From NCBI GenBank assembly GCA_963281255.1, contig OY725492.1:4457571-4521570 (forward strand): DNA of 64,000 nt, written 5' to 3'. Both the position numbers and the translations under genes were made by a program. The notes beneath the pieces were generated by a model. The model did no database searches. It was not told the origin of the DNA and saw nothing but the letters and a program-made list of their open reading frames with translations. Of this stretch, positions 11,453-23,436 are shown one piece after another. This DNA is from Aphrocallistes beatrix (lineage: Eukaryota > Porifera > Hexactinellida > Sceptrulophora > Aphrocallistidae). Every line of letters begins with the position of its first letter. Within the stretch, counting starts at the first letter, position 1.

Positions 11453-11900
11453 CAGGTATGCCTCGCCGTTCGCGGGGGTTACGTTCCTGAGAATTGTCGC
11501 GAATAGCAAAATCGCGAACGGCAAGACGTTAGTTCAATGAGAATAGTGGGGTTACGTTCCTAGATTATAAAACGACGCTAGATACTGTTTGCTAAATACG
11601 TTGATTCAATAGTTGAGCTGTAATACTGATCCAAACACTGGCACCAGTGAAATGGTAGTAATAAATGAAAGATATAGATCCCCTGCAAATCTAAGTACCA
11701 TTCCTAAATAGTAAAGTCTAGCCTTTAGTACTAAACCTAAATTGTAGACACGTATAAGGTTATGGACTTATGCTAGCCCATAAACTACTGAAGAGAGCAA
11801 CGAAAATCGCGAATAGTCGAGGGAACGAGTCGCGAATAGCAAAACAAGGCTCAAAAAATTTTCCGCGAATGGAAAACCCGCGAACGGCGAGGGTTGCCTG
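11453..11900. mobile_element. Tigger-like MITE (448 bp)
   Basis: Left end caggtatgcctcgccgttcg and right end cgaacggcgagggttgcctg, TA on both sides. The duplicated spacer after copy 7 has a single uninterrupted site (aagttaatacc at 25260-25268), which shows that this insertion is younger than the duplication. No ORF. Confidence 0.8.
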
Positions 11901-12488
11901 TACCTGAAAGCAAATTGCATTTTTCATAATTATTTAGCGTCTCGCCAATCTTTTAGTTTATCTCCATTACTCTTTCATTGTAAGCATTATCAAGTAGAGA
12001 GTATTCCTTTGTTCATTGAACTGACTGTATAGAATACCAGTCAAAAAGCCCATAAATCAAAACGGCTACAGTCAAAATACAAACATATCCAAACTAGAGC
12101 AAAATTTCCCATTGTTATATGCCTAAAATGCAATGATATAAGTGATTACTTTAGTTCTCATCTCAAAAACCTCCTTGATACCAGTTTCGGGCTTCAATCC
12201 TCCCACCAAATAACATTTGGTACCTCATCCTGTTTCCACGCATAAAAGCACAAAATCTTCCACTATTACGCATTCTCTGTACACTTCAAGTTTGTGGAAG
12301 TTTTGACCTGTTCCGACTGTACTACTTTAATACAACACAACACTACGAGTAATACATAATCAAGCTAGCTATATTTAGACACAACTAAAACTATTAACTA
12401 AGATCTAACATGGTAAATTATATAAAGAGATTAGGAATAAAGTTTTGCAATTCCAAACTATTCCACCATCTGTGTGCACTGTATAATA

Positions 12489-15212
12489 CTATGGATTAAA
12501 TTGTTCTTGCAGCATTTGTTCCACTGAAATGTGAAGTAATATGGAGTCACCCCTACAAAAGTTCCCTTGATATAGAAAAGAATGTTCAATAAATTCTCTT
12601 CTACCTAAACCATTATCTTCGGTTGTGATTGGTTTACAAAAACTATCTGGAAACTTCTCTAAAATTTCATCTATAGCCTCAAAATTGACTACGTAATTTT
12701 CTTGATCACCAATTATATTTTTATTCACGTTAGATAATTGAATGAGTCTGATTGAGGATCTGTATCTGAAAGGCCATTTTAGTATGTCATCCCATTCACC
12801 TTTTATTATCGATAGAAAAACTCCAATATGTTTTCCTGTACTCGTCCAATCAATTTGTGCTCTCAACTTGTACATTCCTACATAAAATGGATCACTGAAT
12901 GTTGTTTCTTCTTGTAAAATTTTATTCTTCACTCCACCAATTTTCCATTTGAATTCGCCTTTCACATTCCAACTAGAAATCGGTAACAAAATGGATTCAA
13001 ATTTCATATTTTTATTCTTCAAATCTTCATTTTCTTTCTCTAGTTCTTCTACTCTTTCCTCCATCTCCAGTATTGTATGCCTGAGGTGTGTGTGAATTTC
13101 TTCTTTCTCATGTTGAGTTATCTGTCGTCTCTGGACTTTAACTTCACACCCGAACCGAGAATAAGGGCATTTTATTTCTTGTAGCAGACAATGTTGGTTG
13201 AGATGAGTCGATTTATCTTTCCTCTTTATCTTCGTTTCTGTACTGCATTCATTTGGACACGAAATGGGAAATTCACCGCAGAGTTCTAGATGTGCGTTCA
13301 TCATAAAATACTTTATTTTACGACTACAATAGTCACACTTAACAGATCTCATGGGACAACATGTCCTGTGTGTCTCTACTCCCCTTCTCTCCACTCTACT
13401 AACTTCTCCTTTCTTATCTCTACATCCCAGAGGACACGCCACAGGAAATAACTCACACTCTTCTAGATGATGGAGTAGCTCACTCAGCTCATTTGTCCAA
13501 TCACAACCTTTCAATGGACAATAAACCTACGTATAGTATGAATAATAAATTTTACAGTCGAAACAGATTTTTGCGACAGGTTTTTTGCCTCCAATTCTCG
13601 AGCATCATGTTTTTCGGTGATTTATGTATCCAATTCCTATCGGATTTTTTACCTTAATGTTTTTTGTCCTCTAACCACCAGATTGCCGTGGGAATGGGGA
13701 TCTCCATGGGGATCCCTATACCCATGGGATGGGAATGGGAATTATTTTTTTCCCCGATGGGGATTCCCATAGGATTCCTATGGGGATTCCCACAGGAATT
13801 CTATAGGAATGGGATGGGAATGGGAATTGAAATTTCATTCCCACGGCAACCCTGGTAACCACGCAAAAATCTCATATGGTGATGCGTTTTTAAAATTTTG
13901 TTCCCGCAATCGGTATCAGACTGAATTGCACGTACACCACTTATTGTCCACTAAGTTCTGAGCTCAGACGAAAAAGTCGACTCATCATGGAATTATGAAG
14001 TCATTGTCACCTTTTTTATAATTGATGACGTCATTACGCTTCAAAATTTTTAAAATTGACAAATTTGGATTTTTTCAGTGGTATCGATTATAACAGTACG
14101 ATAGACGTTTTTAGAGATGCTATATCCCTTATAATTAATGAATGTGACCCCAGGCGCCTCTGGCGGACACAAAGTATCCGACAGCCGCGCAGCGCAAGCA
14201 AGCGAAGCGTGCTTATAATAATAATAATTATTATTCTAATTATAATTATAATCCTTACTATTAAAACTCGATTAATGTGTATATATATATCTATATATAT
14301 CTGTAACGAATTAATTGAAGAAACTGCCAGGCATAGAAGGCTGATTTTTGGCATGTGGGAGTCTTTTGGCTGTGGCTCCAGTAAGTTCTGAGCTCAGAGC
14401 AAAATATCAACTCATCATGGAAACATTTTTAAAAGTTAAGCAACACAGTAATTCGAGTATAACTCAGCCATTATCGGAGATAGAAGGCTGAAATTTTAAT
14501 AGAATATGTATACTAACATACCTCACATATGATGCAACTATCATCAAAAAATGATGACTCATCACTTTGTTATGACGTCATCATTACTCATCAAAAATTT
14601 TAAAAATTGATAAATTTGGTGATTTTTCGTGCGATATAGATTTGAACAGTAGGACAGACGTATTTCGAGATGCTATCTCCCTTATAATTAACCAATGTGA
14701 CCCCAGGCAACCGAAGGGAGCCTCCGGCGGACACAAAGTGTCCGCCAGCCGCGCAGCACAAGCAAGCGAAGCGCGCTTGTTATAATTATAATAATCATTA
14801 TAATTATAATAATTATAATAATTATAATTATAATTATAATTATAATTATAATTATAGTAAAAATTATAATTATAATTATAGTAATAATTATAATAATATA
14901 TTTATAACTCACTTGTATCTCGCTGACACTATCTCGATTCAATTCAGCCATTTGTTTGTCTTTATCGTTTGAAACACAAACAGAACATGCTAGTTCCTGT
15001 TTACCATCTTTCTCAAACAAACACGCATCTCTCAGCATTCCTCTGCAGTAGTTACAGAGTAGAAACTTCGCTTCCACTCTCCCTGTTATTTCTTCTACTA
15101 ACAACTCTGATCTCCATCCTCCATAACTACCATTATCTCGTATCACGTACACTAAATTGTTTGTTACTTCTGAATCTCGGCTATCATCTGGTATAGAGGG
15201 GCTCTCCGCCAT
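12489..15212 (-). CDS. TRAF-like protein, copy 5 (type D)
   Basis: Minus strand. Exon 1 is 14913-15212 (MAESPSIPDDSRD; donor caa|gtgagt) and exon 2 is 12489-13526 after the acceptor tacgtag. The intron is 1386 bp and the protein 445 aa. Exon 1 has LLCNYCRGMLRDACLF...CSVC. Exon 2 begins VYCPLKGCDW and carries five TRAF-type fingers, a coil (RVEELEKENEDLKNKN) and a MATH domain (FYVGMYKLRA, DILKWPFRYR, CRGDSILLH) with a C-terminal tail of about 11 residues. Its sister is copy 8; both share the N-terminal NNLV segment, the third finger and a Helitron-like insertion directly after the donor. The intron also holds a hAT-type MITE. The long Ile-rich extension of the exon 1 frame is intron sequence (AT repeats), not protein. 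Confidence 0.9.
13679..13854. mobile_element. hAT-type MITE (176 bp)
   Basis: Ends cagattgccgtggga and tcccacggcaaccctg are inverted. The flanking octamers ctaaccac and gtaaccac match at 7 of 8 positions (target duplication). The interior is a run of gggaatggg and ggggat motifs. It lies in the intron of copy 5. Confidence 0.75.
13952..14214 (+). mobile_element. Helitron-like element, truncated copy
   Basis: The 3' part of the family described at 14252-14780, starting near taagttctgagctcag and ending agcgaagcgtgctta. It lacks the 5' end. It lies in the copy 5 intron immediately before a fuller copy. Confidence 0.6.
14252..14780 (+). mobile_element. Helitron-like non-autonomous element
   Basis: Begins tccttactattaaaactcg, followed by an AT microsatellite. 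Near its end is a hairpin (gtgtccgcc motifs), and it finishes agcgaagcgcgcttgt. The tc...ttactattaaaa start and the 3' hairpin resemble Helitrons, but the last bases are not the canonical CTRR, so the class is tentative. The same family is at 25845-26392, 26576-27129, 29403-29760 and 57018-57419, with end fragments at about 22580, 34873, 52973 and 60040. Confidence 0.6.
14781..14903. repeat. taatta-type microsatellite
   Basis: An almost uninterrupted ataattataat repeat, sitting between the end of the Helitron-like element and the exon 1 donor of copy 5. In copy 8 the equivalent place holds a shorter aat repeat. Confidence 0.85.
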
Positions 15213-17807
15213 TATTAATAATCGTTAACAACTGCTTTGATACTTCCTTTATATAATCTCAGACGTATTTAGAAAGTACAGTACCTATACTAGAAAACTT
15301 ATTATACTAGAAAACTTATAGCAAAATAAAGACAAGTATGGTATCCCAGCCAGTATGCATAATTCAGTTCACTTGAATATTCACAACATGAAACCTAATA
15401 ATTATAAACCTCGGTTTCACCCAGTGATTCATCCCACTTTTCTAGGATATAATATCAACATTCCTCTGATCAATTTCATGCGCCTAGGGCCATGCATTTT
15501 ATATTACGATAGACGGTTTAAGCAAATTTCCGCATGCATTGATCAATGTAGGATAAGGTTGCGGACCTTTAATTCACCCATATTTCATTTTAGTGCAGCT
15601 CCTATTATAGGAGAGACTCTATTGGCATGGACGATGTACGACGTCACTTCGTACATCCAGACGTTCTTGAAACATCTGAACCGATAATTACTAAAATTCA
15701 AGCAGACATTCCTTTTATGGTGTACCTTATCAAAATGGTATCAAAATCATTCCACTTTGAAATATTATATAACAGTGATTATAAGTACATATACATTTAC
15801 AGTACATACGTACGTTTGATTAGCATTATAATTACACATGTGCATGTCCAGAAAGTTGATGGAACTCTGACTGAATGGTAGAATTTAGTATAATCCAGTG
15901 GAAATGCTCTCATCATACAATGCTTCACACATTCCAGTTGGATAGGTGTAACTTTGTAACTGGGACAGTATTCTGTTTACAGTGGCGTAGGGAGGGGGGG
16001 GTCCTGGGTGGCCTAGGCCCCCCCCAATCCTGGCAGACTGAATTTTTTTGTCAGGAACGGAGGACCACTACCGCTTCAAAAGCACCTCAAAAACATACAT
16101 AGGGTCTACTAATACTTGTTTGATGTCTGTTACTTATTACTATCTTATCTTTCCAGTTAATTAAATGTTTATTTAATATTGCAGCTGTTCGTTAATATTT
16201 TTGTGGAATGTTATGCTAACTAAATATTGCTTGCATTGTAACTATGAGTGGGGTCAAGCAGCAATGCACTATGTTGCACTATTTTAGTGTGGAAGCTGAA
16301 AGTGAATGCGCTCTCCCAGTTTCTGCTCCTGATCCGCCTATTGTAGACTGCAGTCCAATGCAGTGATTCAGTACCTGCATGAACAACCACCCAACAAAGA
16401 AAGTGAGACTACAGATCCGACAGAGTCTACGTCGAGATGTGATACGTATGCCGCGCGCCTAACCCCCAAAAATCATACGCCTAATTATGATCCATAAGAT
16501 CAAATACGCGCCTCTAGGCGAGCCCAGTACGCCTGGATGAAAGCCTGATGAATACTGGTAATATTCGGTTACTCTGACCGAATACGAATACTGGTATTCG
16601 GTTTCCAACCGAATATCAACTATTTGCCAAATAGTATTTGGTCTAACCGAATATTGATAGCCCCTGTCTGTTTAATCACTCAAATAAAGTAAATACAAAT
16701 ACGAATATATGAAGTATAAGTAAATATACATATTTCTTGGGACATTAAATTAAAGTTAACTCAGAATTGAGTATGATTAGTGATCTCCGAGTAGTTTAAC
16801 TGTAATATTGACCGTAATCGAGTCATTTCTATAGAATTTGTCAAGTAATAGAATAACATGAGTAGTGAATTTTTACTTTCCGAAACCCGCATTCCTTACA
16901 ACTGGTTTCCCAAAGCAATTAAGATAAATCTTTAAATCTGTCTTTGTTACTTCAAAATTAGTTACATAATTGTTCTTGGATTAATACAATTCTGGATTTT
17001 AATCTTGGAGGCCATTTGAGAGAGGGATATGTCAAGCGAACTCAAAATAGTAGAGTATTAAGTAATTCTGTCGAATAATGACTTTAAGGTAACCTATATA
17101 GTAGCAGGGCCGGCGACAGAATTTACGGGCCCCTTAGTAAGATTTCTGGCTGGGCCCCTCCATTATTCTCTTAGTGAAAACTGAAACAAAGGAATTCATA
17201 TTGTGATACAAGCTTATTATGTACATACAAGACACAATTACAATGGACATCTTAAATCCTAAAGAAACTATTACATGCCGACCTGGGGCCCCTATTTACC
17301 ACGGGCCCTCCGGTTTTACCCCAAGCTACCCCCCCCTGTCGCCGGCCCTGTATAGTAGTAATAATACGTAGTAGTTAATTCTATAAACGTCTCAATAGTC
17401 GGACTTCTAACATATAATCTCAGAACCCTTTAAAATCAAACTATTATCAATTGAAATACTTTCCTTAAAGTTAAGGACTCAAGAGAAAACGCAATTGTAA
17501 TGATAAGTATGTTCAGCACATTTCAAGTAAGAGTTGATGTTCTCGAGTATATTTGTATATCACTGTAATTAAGGGCTTTCGGCATTATTCGTTATTAAAA
17601 ATAGATTTTGTGCCGAAAAAAACGTCAGCATAGAACATTCCCTTCAGTGAAACTGTGTCAAAGACAGAATTTCGAATTTACGAATTGTTAATTTATTTTA
17701 GAAAGAGTATAAATTAATCCTAGAAATTGAATAAACAAAAAGAAAATAGAGAGTTAGAGTAGAGGAAATAATCTGAAACAGTTCATTTAATGATGTACAA
17801 TTGAAGA
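15213..17807. other. gene-free spacer between copies 5 and 6
   Basis: Head-to-tail spacer: upstream of copy 5 and downstream of copy 6. At 15970-16030 is a G-run followed by a C-run, resembling a hAT 5' end (cagtggcgtagggag). At 16244-16366 a 40-codon ORF (MSGVKQQCTMLHYFSVEAES) could be the first residues of a decayed transposase; this is weak. At 16450-16555 there is a relative of the MITE at 32297-32471, and at 16560-16670 repeated ccgaata motifs. A complete hAT-type MITE lies at 17105-17350. No host gene is visible. Confidence 0.45.
17105..17350. mobile_element. hAT-type MITE (246 bp)
   Basis: Ends cagggccggcgacag and ctgtcgccggccctg are perfect inverted repeats. They are flanked by identical octamers tatagtag (17097-17104 and 17351-17358). 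The GC-rich ends contrast with the AT-rich surroundings. No ORF. Confidence 0.9.
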
Positions 17808-20486
17808 CTAAATTAGCTCCACTGAAATTTTGATCGTTATTGAGTCGTCTTTGGAGTAATTATCTTGCAATATATCAGCATGTGGAATAAATTGAGAATG
17901 ACCGAAACCTATATTCCGTTCAGTGCTCGGTTTATTGAAACATTCAGGATGTTTCTCTAAATATCCCTCTGTAATATCAACTTTCCATTCAAAAGAATCT
18001 TCAGCATCATGTTGGTTGATATGTACCATCGAGCATTTGTATCTGATAGGCCAGTTAAGTGTGTTATCCCATTCTCCCTTCATAATACGAAGATATAAAC
18101 CCACAATATCATTATTACTATTCCACAGGACATTTCCTTGAAACTTGTACAATCCTACATAGAACGGTTCACTGTATATATTTACCTTTTGTGATAATTT
18201 CTCTTTTATTCTACTAATTTTCCATTGAAGATTTCCTTTAAGTACGAAAGTTGAAATTTTAGTTAATGGTGATTTTAGTTCTAAATAGGATTTTTTCACT
18301 TCTTCATTATTTTTTTCCAATTGAACTATCCTTGTTCTTAACTTTGCATTCTCCTTCTCTTGTTCAGATATTTTATTTTGCATATTCTCTATTGTGAGTT
18401 TTAGCGTATTGGCAGCTTCTTTCCCTTCCTGTAACGATGATCGAAAATCTCCATTTTTCTCTTCTAGCTTCACTACCTTACTCTGATATTCTTCATTTTC
18501 TTTTTGTAACGTTATTACTTCTCTTTGCATATTATTAATTGTTAGTTTCAAATGTTTGTGCATATCTTCTTTCTCGTGTTGTTCTAAGTTTCTTCTCTGA
18601 ACTGTAACTTCACACCCGTATTGAGAATAAGGACACTCTGTTTCTTGTAGAGGACACTCCTGACTGAGATGAATAGATTTGTCCTTCCTTTTCATTCGAA
18701 ATTCTTCACTGCATTTATTCAGACATGGAATAGGGAACTCTTCACATACTTCTAGATGTCCATTCATGCCACATGCTTTCACACTAACACTACAGTATTC
18801 ACACTTGACAGATCTCATGGGACAACATGCCCTGTGTGTCTCTACTCCCCTTCTCTCCACTCTACTCACTTCTCCTTTCTCATCTCTACATCCCAGAGGA
18901 CACGCCACAGGAAATAACTCACACTCTTCTAGATGATGGAGTAGCTCACTCACTTCATTCGTCCAATCACAGCCTTTGCTTTTTAGAGGACAGTGTGCCT
19001 ATCAATTAATAACATCAATAAAAGAAACTTAGATCTAAATATAGTACATACTCATTTGACTATTCATGTGATTTGCACTATCTACTAGATTTCATGTTGC
19101 GCCAGTTCTGTTCCAGAGACAACTATAAATATTCAACACAATAATGGCACAAAGAAGTTCTTTATTTAGTATCATAAGCTAGCATCACTTAATGGTAATG
19201 GTTGGCTTTTGAATGTCTCATGCTTTTGAATTGTTTTGATAAAATACTACATTCGTTAAATCCAGGAATTGTGTGCTCTAGATCTATCCATAGCTGGATC
19301 TTGTTCTATTTATGCAAACCGAAATTCAGAATCATATCCTAGAGATATTTTCATTTGATATCAAATTCAAATACGTACTTTGTTAGATATACTTATATGA
19401 CATGTAATCAATCGCTTATAAATAATTATGGCTGTCAATGACGACCTACCCTTGTTATGTCGCACAAGATCAAATTTACATTGAAACGAAGAATCGAGTC
19501 GAAAGTCGCAAAAGCTGAGTAATTTTTAATAAGAACTAACATTTAATGTAGAGTTTCTCTCCACTTTAATTGTAAAATAAATAATATTCCTAAAATATTA
19601 CTTTAATATTTGGGTATAATATGTCATGGTTATTCCAATACACAGCATACTCTAGTGTGCAACCACTATACTGAGTCTGCTATACTCCTAATAAAAACAA
19701 CTAAATATCAAACCAATTCCTACTTTGCGACAAAGTTGGAATAATTAAAAAGTACAAATTCTTCTTACTTCACCTCTATTGAATATTGTGTGCATCTTAT
19801 GCCATAGATTATATCTGACATACTAACAAGACCTACGAAGTCTAACAACCAGATTTTCCAAATTTCGCATGAGTTCAAATTATCTACCTGAGGAACATAA
19901 CAACTCTCAAACTTTACACAAAATCATCAGCAGAATACTCTTAAGATATATTAGTGGTTCATGGTTTTTTGATTAACCTTTGAATACAACTCATCTGCAT
20001 ACATGCTAACAATGCCGTGGTAAAGCGGGACGTGGCGTTGAATTTAGCGGGACATAATAGAAAGTATTATACGTCATAGGATAAGAAAACGGAACATATG
20101 GAGAAATTTCATGTAAAACGGGACGATTGGCATGTATGCATCTGGTCAATGACAACTTTTGACTGACAATTGCGCATTTAAAGTCAAGCATATAAATTGA
20201 ATTTCACCTTTTTCTCGCTTATTGTTTCTCTATTCATTGAAGCAATCTGTTTCTCTACATCTTTTGGAATACAAAGAGAACAGGCAACTTCGTGTTTACC
20301 ATCTTTCTTATAAAAGCACGCATCTCTCAAAACTCCTCTGCAGCAGCTACAGAGTAGGAACTTAGTTTCTATTTCCCCAGTTATTTCTTCCACTAACAAC
20401 TCTGTTCTCCATCCTCCGTAACTCCCATCATCTCGTATCACGTACACTAACTTGTATGTTTCTTCTGGTTCTTCTAACTTCGCCAT
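17808..20486 (-). CDS. TRAF-like protein, copy 6 (type B, long coil)
   Basis: Minus strand. Exon 1 is 20208-20486 (MAKLEEPEETYK; donor aag|gtgaaa) and exon 2 is 17808-18998 after the acceptor ttgatag. The intron is 1209 bp and the protein 489 aa, the longest in the array. Exon 1 has a variant RING-like module, LLCSCCRGVLRDACFY...GKHEVACSLC. Exon 2 begins AHCPLKSKGCDW and has five TRAF-type fingers. Its coil is expanded (about 110 residues with repeated N-x-Q/K-x-L-x-K-E-N heptads) and the MATH domain (FYVGLYKFQG, TLNWPIRYK, KDDSITIK) is complete. The long coil resembles that of copy 1. The 3' flank is shared with copies 11 and 12. The intron contains a 200-bp-family MITE (20000-20135). Confidence 0.9.
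20000..20135 (-). mobile_element. ~200-bp MITE, copy b (shortened)
   Basis: Starts tacatgctaac, ends attggcatgta, with agcgggac motifs in reverse orientation relative to copy a. Internally deleted (136 bp). It lies in the intron of copy 6. Confidence 0.7.
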
Positions 20487-21080
20487 TCTAAGTTTCTTTT
20501 TAAATGAATTTGCTGAATTAACAGAATATATACTATATTACTGTAATCTACCTATTATACATCAATTATATTTGCTGTAATATTATACATTAGTATCTTA
20601 GTAACTAGTTTAGTGATTAGATTCAACTCCATTTTTCTAACCAACGAAAGTATTATACATACCTTAGTTTTCTAATACAAATATTTAGAATACTAATCTA
20701 TTTATGCAGTCAATGTATTTGAATGATTCATTTCCTAATTTGAAAATCAATGAGAGACTCGTGGTCTAGAATTTTGTAAACAGATTATGATTGAAGTAAG
20801 AGTAATGGCTGCCAAAGGTATCGAAGATTTCACCCAATATTCCAAATATTTATCTGTATTATACCTTGGTACTTCATTCATAATTATATAACATTGACAG
20901 AGTACAGAGATGAAATTATCCATGCAAACCAAAAATTTTAAATTCGATCCGAACTGACTAAATCTCATACGAAGTTACAATTAAACACACGTTCTCAGTA
21001 TTTTTGACTCTGTGTACATATCTGCACTATCCAACTAACGTATTCGTACACTTAAATTTTTCCCATACAGATAGTTATTA
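20487..21080. other. unit boundary between copies 6 and 7
   Basis: Upstream region of copy 6, followed by a stretch from about 20945 (gaactgacta...catacgaagt) and 21024 (ctgcactatccaactaacg). This stretch recurs at about 34650 before copy 10 and 40395 beyond copy 11. It marks a junction of the repeated gene unit. No gene is visible. Confidence 0.5.
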
Positions 21081-22415
21081 CTAGGGCATTCAAAAAGTCT
21101 TGCGGGTCATACCATAAAATAATAAATAAATGTCATAGAATATGTCTCAATGTATTATTTATTCGAAATACCCCCCTCCTACTTCTACACAGCGTTTCGA
21201 TCTTTCCACCCACTTTATGAATGCATTTCTGTACTCTTCTTCGGGGATGGATTTGAAGAACTGGTACAGGGCCGACCCGAGGGTTTGTTTCGACTAAAAT
21301 TCCCTGCCTTGAAGGTAGATTTTGAGCTTGGGGAATAGCCAAAAATCACAGGGAGCTAGGTCTGGTGAGTAGTGTGGGTGGGGAAGTAAATCTAACCCCT
21401 CTGATTCCAAGAAATTTTTAGTGAGCTTGGTTGTATGGGAGCTAGCATTATCTATCAATAATTTTATTCCCCTCATTTTAGCCTTGGGACGGAGCTCTTC
21501 CACGTTTTTTATTAGGTTTGGAAGTGCTTTCTCTGTAAAAAACGTTGCGTTTACTGTTTTACCACTTTCAGAAGGTATTTGCAAGACTATTCCACTACTA
21601 TTGAAGAAGATCGTGTACATGACCTTCGGTTTTCTGAAGTCGGGCCTAGGAATTTGGGCCGGTCTTTCGTCCCCTCTCACCCATGATCGCATTTTATACT
21701 TGCTGTAAGGGGTTGAATAATAGACCCAAGTCTCATCCCCGGTTATAACTTCAGCTAGGCGTCTAGGATCACAACCGTCATAGGTTTCCAGGAGTTTCTT
21801 GGCAGTCTTTACACGTGCGAGCTTTTGTTGATCGCCGAGGTTATTTGGGACCCACTTACCGCAAATGGATCGGAAACCAAGCTGAGTAGTCAGAATGGAA
21901 TGAATGGCCCCCGATGAAATCTCCATACCATGCTCTAACTGCTCGATTGTTAAACACTTATCTTCCCTGACTTTACTCTCGATTAGAGCAACATTCTCTG
22001 GGGTGCTGACGGACACCGGTCTCCCAGATCGAGGTAGATCTGACACGTCTGTATTTCCAGACTGAAATCGTGCAGCCCATCGCTCGACCGTTGATCTGGA
22101 AGGGCAGTCCATGCACAATACCTCCTGCAACTCGTTGTAGATGAGTACCGGCTGGACGCGGAGTTTTGTGCGAAACTCAATGTAAGCTCTCCGTTTCAGA
22201 TTAAAATTGTCATCCTTGGAAGCCATAATTTTACCAGTATGTTGAAATGATGTGTGAATAAATTGATCAGAAATTTGTAATTTTCATTCAATCAAGCTAA
22301 GATTTTCAGTAAATCAAGCTAAGATATAAGGTTGTCTTATAGATAAAAACTGATTTGTTTACTATTATAGTTTGCGAAATATACCATGACCCGCAAGACT
22401 TATTGAACGCCCTAG
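21081..22415 (-). mobile_element. mariner transposon, near full length (1335 bp)
   Basis: Terminal inverted repeats ctagggcattcaaaaagtct and agacttattgaacgccctag (about 30 bp each in full), flanked by TA at 21079-21080 and 22416-22417. It encodes one transposase on the minus strand (21159-22226). The paralogous site at 34681-34720 has a single TA and no element, giving the pre-insertion sequence. Confidence 0.97.
21159..22226 (-). pseudogene. mariner transposase with one in-frame stop
   Basis: About 355 codons, starting MASKDDNFNLKRR. There is an N-terminal paired-like HTH region with SRSTVERWAARF and LPRSGRP, then the catalytic D,D34D triad (GDETWVYY, LIDNASSH, APCDFW), the mariner spacing. 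A TAG at 21294-21296, shortly after the third Asp (following LQGREF), interrupts the frame. The same frame resumes and ends naturally in GGGYFE plus stop at 21159-21161. The only visible lesion is this stop, so the copy is young but probably inactive as it stands. The family is of the SETMAR/Hsmar1-like mariner type by motif; the exact subfamily is not determined. Confidence 0.93.
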
Positions 22416-22719
22416 TATACTACTTATAGTTTACACTACCCGACAAAGGTATTTATACACTAATTCATTATTTAACGTGCATTTAGTCCTAAATGGGTCT
22501 ATTCATGAAGATCAGAACTTCCAAATGGTAAGTGCTACAACTAATCGGATTTCAAATTCGAAACCTGCGCATTCGAATTAGTTATAACAAGCGCACTTCG
22601 CTTACTTGCGGACACTTTGTGCCCGCAGAGTCGCCCTGCAGGCGCATGTTGTTACCCAATCTTGCCTATTTGGGAATTTGTTTACTTTATATAAATAAAG
22701 TAAACAAAAGTTACAAACT

Positions 22720-22879
22720 TCTATTGAATAATTCTCTCGAGTGTCCCGATTTTACATGAAATTTCCCCTTTACTTCCCGCTTATTTTATGTGTATAATAC
22801 TTTCCTATTGTGTCTTGCCTTGTCCCGCGAAATTCAACGCTGCGTCCCACTTTTTTCATGGCTCAAGTTGGCATATATG
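22720..22879 (+). mobile_element. ~200-bp MITE, copy c (5'-truncated)
   Basis: Has the gtcccgattttacatgaaa, cgaaattcaacgctgcgtcc and catggctcaagttggcata segments of the family but not its left terminus. Confidence 0.65.
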
Positions 22880-23137
22880 TTATTGTCCCCATCAGACCTG
22901 TGCTCTCATCAGAGCTTCTGGATTCCTGACCATAGTTTAAGGTTTTCTCTTACTTAGTGGACGCTATCCTTCACAGATTCACAGACTTTAATTTTATTGT
23001 CTGATGCTTGAGTATAAGAAATATAATTGTCAGCGATGCCAGGGCAGTTATTGATCGTATTAGACCACTCGACTCTTTGAATTATTTTAATGAAAAATGG
23101 GTGACTGAGTCCTTAGGAATGAATTAGATCAGATTGG

Positions 23138-23271
23138 CAGTGGTTCTCAACCTGGGGTCCATAGACTGTGTCAGAGTCAGTACTTCATATTATGGTTAAT
23201 GAGAAGGGTTCGCGTGACTGAAGAGTATTGATATAAAGTGTACACAGAGTCAAAAATACTGAGAACCCCTG
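23138..23271 (+). mobile_element. hAT-type MITE upstream of copy 7
   Basis: Starts cagtggttctcaacctgggg and ends tgagaacccctg. Sister of 8215-8348 and 35227-35360 at the same place upstream of the sister genes. Confidence 0.8.
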
Positions 23272-23436
23272 TGTTTAATTGTAACATGTGCATATAGTAG
23301 ATATGAATATCGAGTTTCAGCGGAGATTCTATAGTTATTATAAATCATATTAATACAAGTAGTATGATATTTATAGGCTCAAAACACGATACATAATAGA
23401 CTTATTATTCTACCTTAGATTGGGTAGAACACAATA

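Larger units (their letters stand above)
10957..12488. other. convergent spacer between copies 4 and 5
   Basis: Holds the 3' flanks of copies 4 (+) and 5 (-) and two TA-flanked pogo/Tigger-like MITEs (11118-11280 and 11453-11900). Much of the rest (11340-11450 and 11900-12300) is homologous to 25170-25290 and 27420-27760 between copies 7 and 8, so the two spacers are duplicates. No gene is visible. Confidence 0.6.
22416..23436. other. upstream region of copy 7 with repeat insertions
   Basis: Colinear with 34709-35539 upstream of copy 10. Inside are a fragment of the Helitron-like 3' end (about 22586-22650, also present at 34868-34945), a small palindrome gtttactttatataa-taaagtaaac (22679-22704), a 5'-truncated 200-bp-family MITE (about 22720-22879) and a hAT-type MITE (23138-23271). 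The palindrome plus MITE segment is absent before copy 10. The last 130 bp are the conserved proximal promoter region. Confidence 0.55.

Noticed and set aside
13664..13858. 64-codon ORF rich in Met/Gly/Ile/Pro
   Set aside because: It is the translation of the ggaatggg-type repeat inside the hAT-type MITE at 13679-13854.
14688..14912. Ile-rich extension of the copy 5 exon 1 frame and matching Tyr/Asn-rich frame on the other strand
   Set aside because: Translation of the ataatt microsatellite past a good gtgagt donor; the other copies end exon 1 at the same codon.
15355..16102. Three overlapping ORFs of 75-110 codons
   Set aside because: No recognisable domain, biased composition, no splice or family context; they look like chance ORFs.
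16244..16366. Short ORF MSGVKQQCTMLHYFSVEAES as a gene
   Set aside because: Only 40 codons; at most the start of a decayed transposase next to a hAT-like end. Noted in the spacer entry only.
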